NCBI GenBank assembly: GCA_030917395.1
Contig: JAUPUU010000180.1
Span: 107,008 to 171,007, forward strand
Source of the DNA: Cyanobacteriota bacterium erpe_2018_sw_21hr_WHONDRS-SW48-000092_B_bin.40
GTDB taxonomy: Bacteria > Cyanobacteriota > Vampirovibrionia > Obscuribacterales > Obscuribacteraceae
Length of the DNA: 64,000 bases
Direction: 5' to 3'
Program-made: the position numbers and the translations under genes
The notes under the pieces: generated by a model
Told to the model about the DNA's origin: nothing
Database searches by the model: none
The model's input: the letters and a program-made list of their open reading frames with translations, nothing else
Part shown: one piece after another, positions 62,005-64,000 of the stretch
Layout: the number at the start of each line of letters is the position of its first letter
How positions within the stretch are numbered: position 1 is the stretch's first letter

Positions 62005-63378
62005 TCAATCAATAATCCAAGACTTATGATTCAAAGTAAAAGGTTCCGAGCCGAGATCCACATTAGGATCGATCAGCTCTCTAAAGGGATGTCCATTAAG
62101 AGAAGCGATTAGCTTTACTCTTATATGCGGTCTCTTGCCAGTTTTACGTTCCTCTAGATCTGCCAACCACCGGCAGAATTGATGAACCATATCTGGTTGC
62201 GTTTTCATTACTTTCATTTGTCTTTTGGTCAGCCATTCTTGCTGATTTACAATTGATACTTCTCCAGTTTCAGGATCAGTTCTGTAAATTACCAATCGGG
62301 CATCTTTATGATGCAGCATCATACGCCATGAAAAGTAATAGCCTTCCTCGGTCCAGTCAACATTGCCTGGATAAGCAAAATGCCTTAGAGGAAAAAGAAG
62401 CTGCCCAATTACGTATAGATGAAAAAAAAGCAGCGATAAAAAAGCAGCCCCAGAGCGCAAGCTTAGCTCTATTTTCACAGAAGAAATGGTTGCTGATGGC
62501 AGAGCAATTGATGGTTTGTTTAGCCAGACAGCCAATTTGTTTGACACCGTAACTGGCCAATTGGCCGGCGGAAATAGCGAGATAGTTGCTAGCATCAGCC
62601 AGGGGAAAACACCTATTTTAAAGAGTACAGAATTAGTAATATGAAAAAACATTGCCACGGCAACGCCAAAGGGAAAAGTGGGCCGGAAGATAAGTAGGAA
62701 TGGCAAACTAAAATCGACCAAGATACCGCCAAAAGTCACGACCCAAACAAACCATTCTTGACTAATAATTGGGCCAATCAAGGGATACGCTGCCTTATGT
62801 AAAAGCCAAGTTCGTTGCGGCTCACCGCTGAGCCAGTCAGGATTGAGCTTCCAGATGCCACCATACAAATAGACAATAAACAATTGAATGCGCAGGATCA
62901 GCAAATTCCATCGGGGTATCAGCCGCTCTTTTTTACGCCAAAGTAAATTGTCCAAGCTATAGACAGAGTCGGCCTCAACAACCGTTAGAAGAAGGCTGAG
63001 CAAACAGATCAAGTACGAATGATTAAGATACTGAGAGCGGTCAAGCAAAAACACATAAGTAATAGACAGGCAAAAAAACAAGGCGCTGATACGATAAAAC
63101 AAGCCTAGACCAACAAACAATGCGGCCACAGCCATTAATATAAAGAGTGCAAACAGAGCTAAATGATCTGGCAAGGCTTGAGAAGGAAAGAAGGGGAAGA
63201 GAAATTTTGGTTCGAGATATTTGCCTTGCAAGCGCCCAGTCAGCAAATACACAAGAATATAGGCGGACATTAACAGTCCAAAAAGAATGCGAAATACGGC
63301 CAGGCTATAAGCACTCGTCTTAGCTAACAAAAACTGTGACCATCTTTCGAAGCGATTGAGCAAATTCTCAATTATCAT
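62005..63378 (-). CDS. HTTM / vitamin K-dependent gamma-carboxylase-like membrane protein
   Basis: A 457-residue protein with about ten transmembrane helices in the HTTM arrangement: LAVFRILFGLLMSAYIL near residue 30, RIQLFIVYLYGGIWKLNPDWL near 165-185, and FFHITNSVLFKIGVFPWLM near 248. The last 110 residues are a soluble C-terminal domain. The family includes vertebrate and bacterial gamma-glutamyl carboxylases and uncharacterised lipid-related proteins. The catalytic Lys of the mammalian enzyme cannot be identified with certainty. It has no operon partner here. Confidence 0.75.
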   Translation of the reverse strand: MIIENLLNRFERWSQFLLAKTSAYSLAVFRILFGLLMSAYILVYLLTGRLQGKYLEPKFLFPFFPSQALPDHLALFALFILMAVAALFVGLGLFYRISALFFCLSITYVFLLDRSQYLNHSYLICLLSLLLTVVEADSVYSLDNLLWRKKERLIPRWNLLILRIQLFIVYLYGGIWKLNPDWLSGEPQRTWLLHKAAYPLIGPIISQEWFVWVVTFGGILVDFSLPFLLIFRPTFPFGVAVAMFFHITNSVLFKIGVFPWLMLATISLFPPANWPVTVSNKLAVWLNKPSIALPSATISSVKIELSLRSGAAFLSLLFFHLYVIGQLLFPLRHFAYPGNVDWTEEGYYFSWRMMLHHKDARLVIYRTDPETGEVSIVNQQEWLTKRQMKVMKTQPDMVHQFCRWLADLEERKTGKRPHIRVKLIASLNGHPFRELIDPNVDLGSEPFTLNHKSWIID

Positions 63379-63417
63379 GCAGCAATACCCGTCGCCAGAG
63401 GAAGGCTGCGAGAAACT

Positions 63418-63700
63418 CTACAAGTCATCGTGTGATTGGGCGACTCGCATTCTTTTCGCATGATTATGCTGAGTCGAACAAGATGGCAACCCCTTTCTGT
63501 TTTCTCGTTCAGCTTTAGACCTTCTAGAATCAGAGTCCTTCGTCCCTTCGCTTTGCATTAACATGTTGGCCCGCCTGCACTTGAAGAAAGCATTGTCATT
63601 TTCCAACAACTTCAGCCGTTTGACGTCGGACCTAGCTTTCCCCATTTCTTTCCAACGATGCTGGTCTGTGACTGAAGATGGTGTTTTCGAGAGACTTCCC
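63418..63700 (-). pseudogene. Possible remnant of an IS3-type OrfA
   Basis: A minus-strand frame reads VTDQHRWKEMGKARSDVKR and then LKLLENDNAFFKCRRANMLM, which parallels the end of IS3 OrfA (HTH followed by the leucine-zipper stretch E-Q-x-x-x-R-W, A-K-R-L-K-x-L-E-x-E-N). No start, helix-turn-helix or OrfB integrase domain is intact, and the frame degenerates after residue about 45. No terminal inverted repeats were found. This is a tentative identification. Confidence 0.35.
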
Positions 63701-64000
63701 GACTATGGCTAACATTTTCAGATTATATTAGTATGCCTCTGCCCCACTGTCCGAAGCAGAAAATCGTTAAATTACGAACAAGACAACAAGAAACTAAATC
63801 GCCCGCCAAGATGAAATTCCCTTAATAGAAAAAGCCTTTATTAACCCAGGCTAATCAAAAACGGACATAAAAAAACCCAAGAAGGAGCCTGTATCACAAT
63901 GCAGGCTCCTTCTTTTTTAGCGCGAGAAGCTGAGCAATGCTTATTTAGAGAAGTCCGTAACAATTGACAGGAATGGGTACAACTTATAGGATGGAATTAT
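63646..64000. other. Terminal interval with no supported gene
   Basis: This 355-base stretch holds a strong terminator (63879-63918) and little else. A 30-codon plus-strand frame at 63733-63825 (MPLPHCPKQK...) has no ribosome-binding site and is not supported. The last 80 bases show no coding pattern and lead out of the window. Confidence 0.5.
63879..63918. terminator. Strong bidirectional terminator
   Basis: AAGAAGGAGCCTG (63879-63891) and CAGGCTCCTTCTT (63902-63914) form a perfect 13-pair stem with a ten-base loop. A T-run follows on the plus strand and an A-run precedes it, so it works in both directions. It most likely ends a minus-strand gene beyond the right edge. Confidence 0.9.

Noticed and set aside
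63733..63825. A 30-codon frame near the right edge
   Set aside because: Too short, without a ribosome-binding site; the following terminator is better explained by a gene outside the window.
1..64000. CRISPR array, rRNA, tmRNA, prophage or intact insertion sequence
   Set aside because: I looked on both strands and saw none. Only one tRNA is supported.

Overview
The window reads as an ordinary bacterial chromosome segment from a genome of moderate GC, densely packed with short operons on both strands. The gene content suggests a non-photosynthetic relative of the cyanobacteria, such as the Melainabacteria/Vampirovibrionia (Obscuribacter-like). It combines a cyanobacterial-style DUF2993 protein, a NusB with an internal insertion, FtsY, CdsA and CdaA with fermentative and storage genes (phosphoketolase, glycogen phosphorylase, a PPK2 polyphosphate kinase). 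No photosynthesis gene is present. This taxonomic placement is inference from gene content, not the result of a search.

Layout. 0-11.7 kb: the tail of a possible radical-SAM gene, an IF-2B-like protein, a membrane metallophosphoesterase, a Glu-type dehydrogenase next to a fused formiminotransferase-cyclodeaminase, an M50B-like membrane protease, an EamA transporter, an unknown disordered protein with an MBL/beta-CASP nuclease, and an orphan membrane protein. 11.7-24 kb: tRNA-Ser(GCU); ruvB-yibE/F-cdsA; a polyprenyl-phosphate-type glycosyltransferase; galE; a 7TM-HD phosphohydrolase; rsmD plus a protein built of MshEN-like repeats; nusB-ftsY. 24-34 kb: a central-carbon block of phosphoketolase, glycogen phosphorylase and a PDZ protein, then convergently an AMP-forming acyl-CoA ligase with a PPK2 kinase. 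34-37.4 kb: a looser, partly decayed stretch with a probable stop-interrupted secreted-protein pseudogene, a 50-residue membrane peptide and a protein with an internal duplication. 37.4-50.5 kb: pdxR-like/pdxS/pdxT, serS, yraN, lysA, cdaA, pyrF, rpmE, a GerMN lipoprotein, DUF2993 and a LuxR-type response regulator.

50.5-61.9 kb is the most unusual part. A TPR protein overlaps by 4 bases a complete but divergent RNA polymerase beta subunit. That beta subunit has no rpoC beside it and no ribosomal-protein genes upstream, carries an Asn where bacterial beta normally has the His equivalent to E. coli H1237, and has an acidic C-terminal tail of about 220 residues. It is followed by a VirB2/TrbC-like two-helix membrane protein, a secreted coil-rich protein, a replication-relaxation-like winged-helix protein, a perfect-stem terminator, and a large TadE/TadG-like secreted protein with its own terminator. 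This looks like a specialised or horizontally acquired module rather than the housekeeping rpo locus.

The window closes with an HTTM/gamma-carboxylase-like membrane protein, a possible IS3 OrfA remnant and a strong bidirectional terminator. No CRISPR array, rRNA, phage module or intact insertion sequence was seen.
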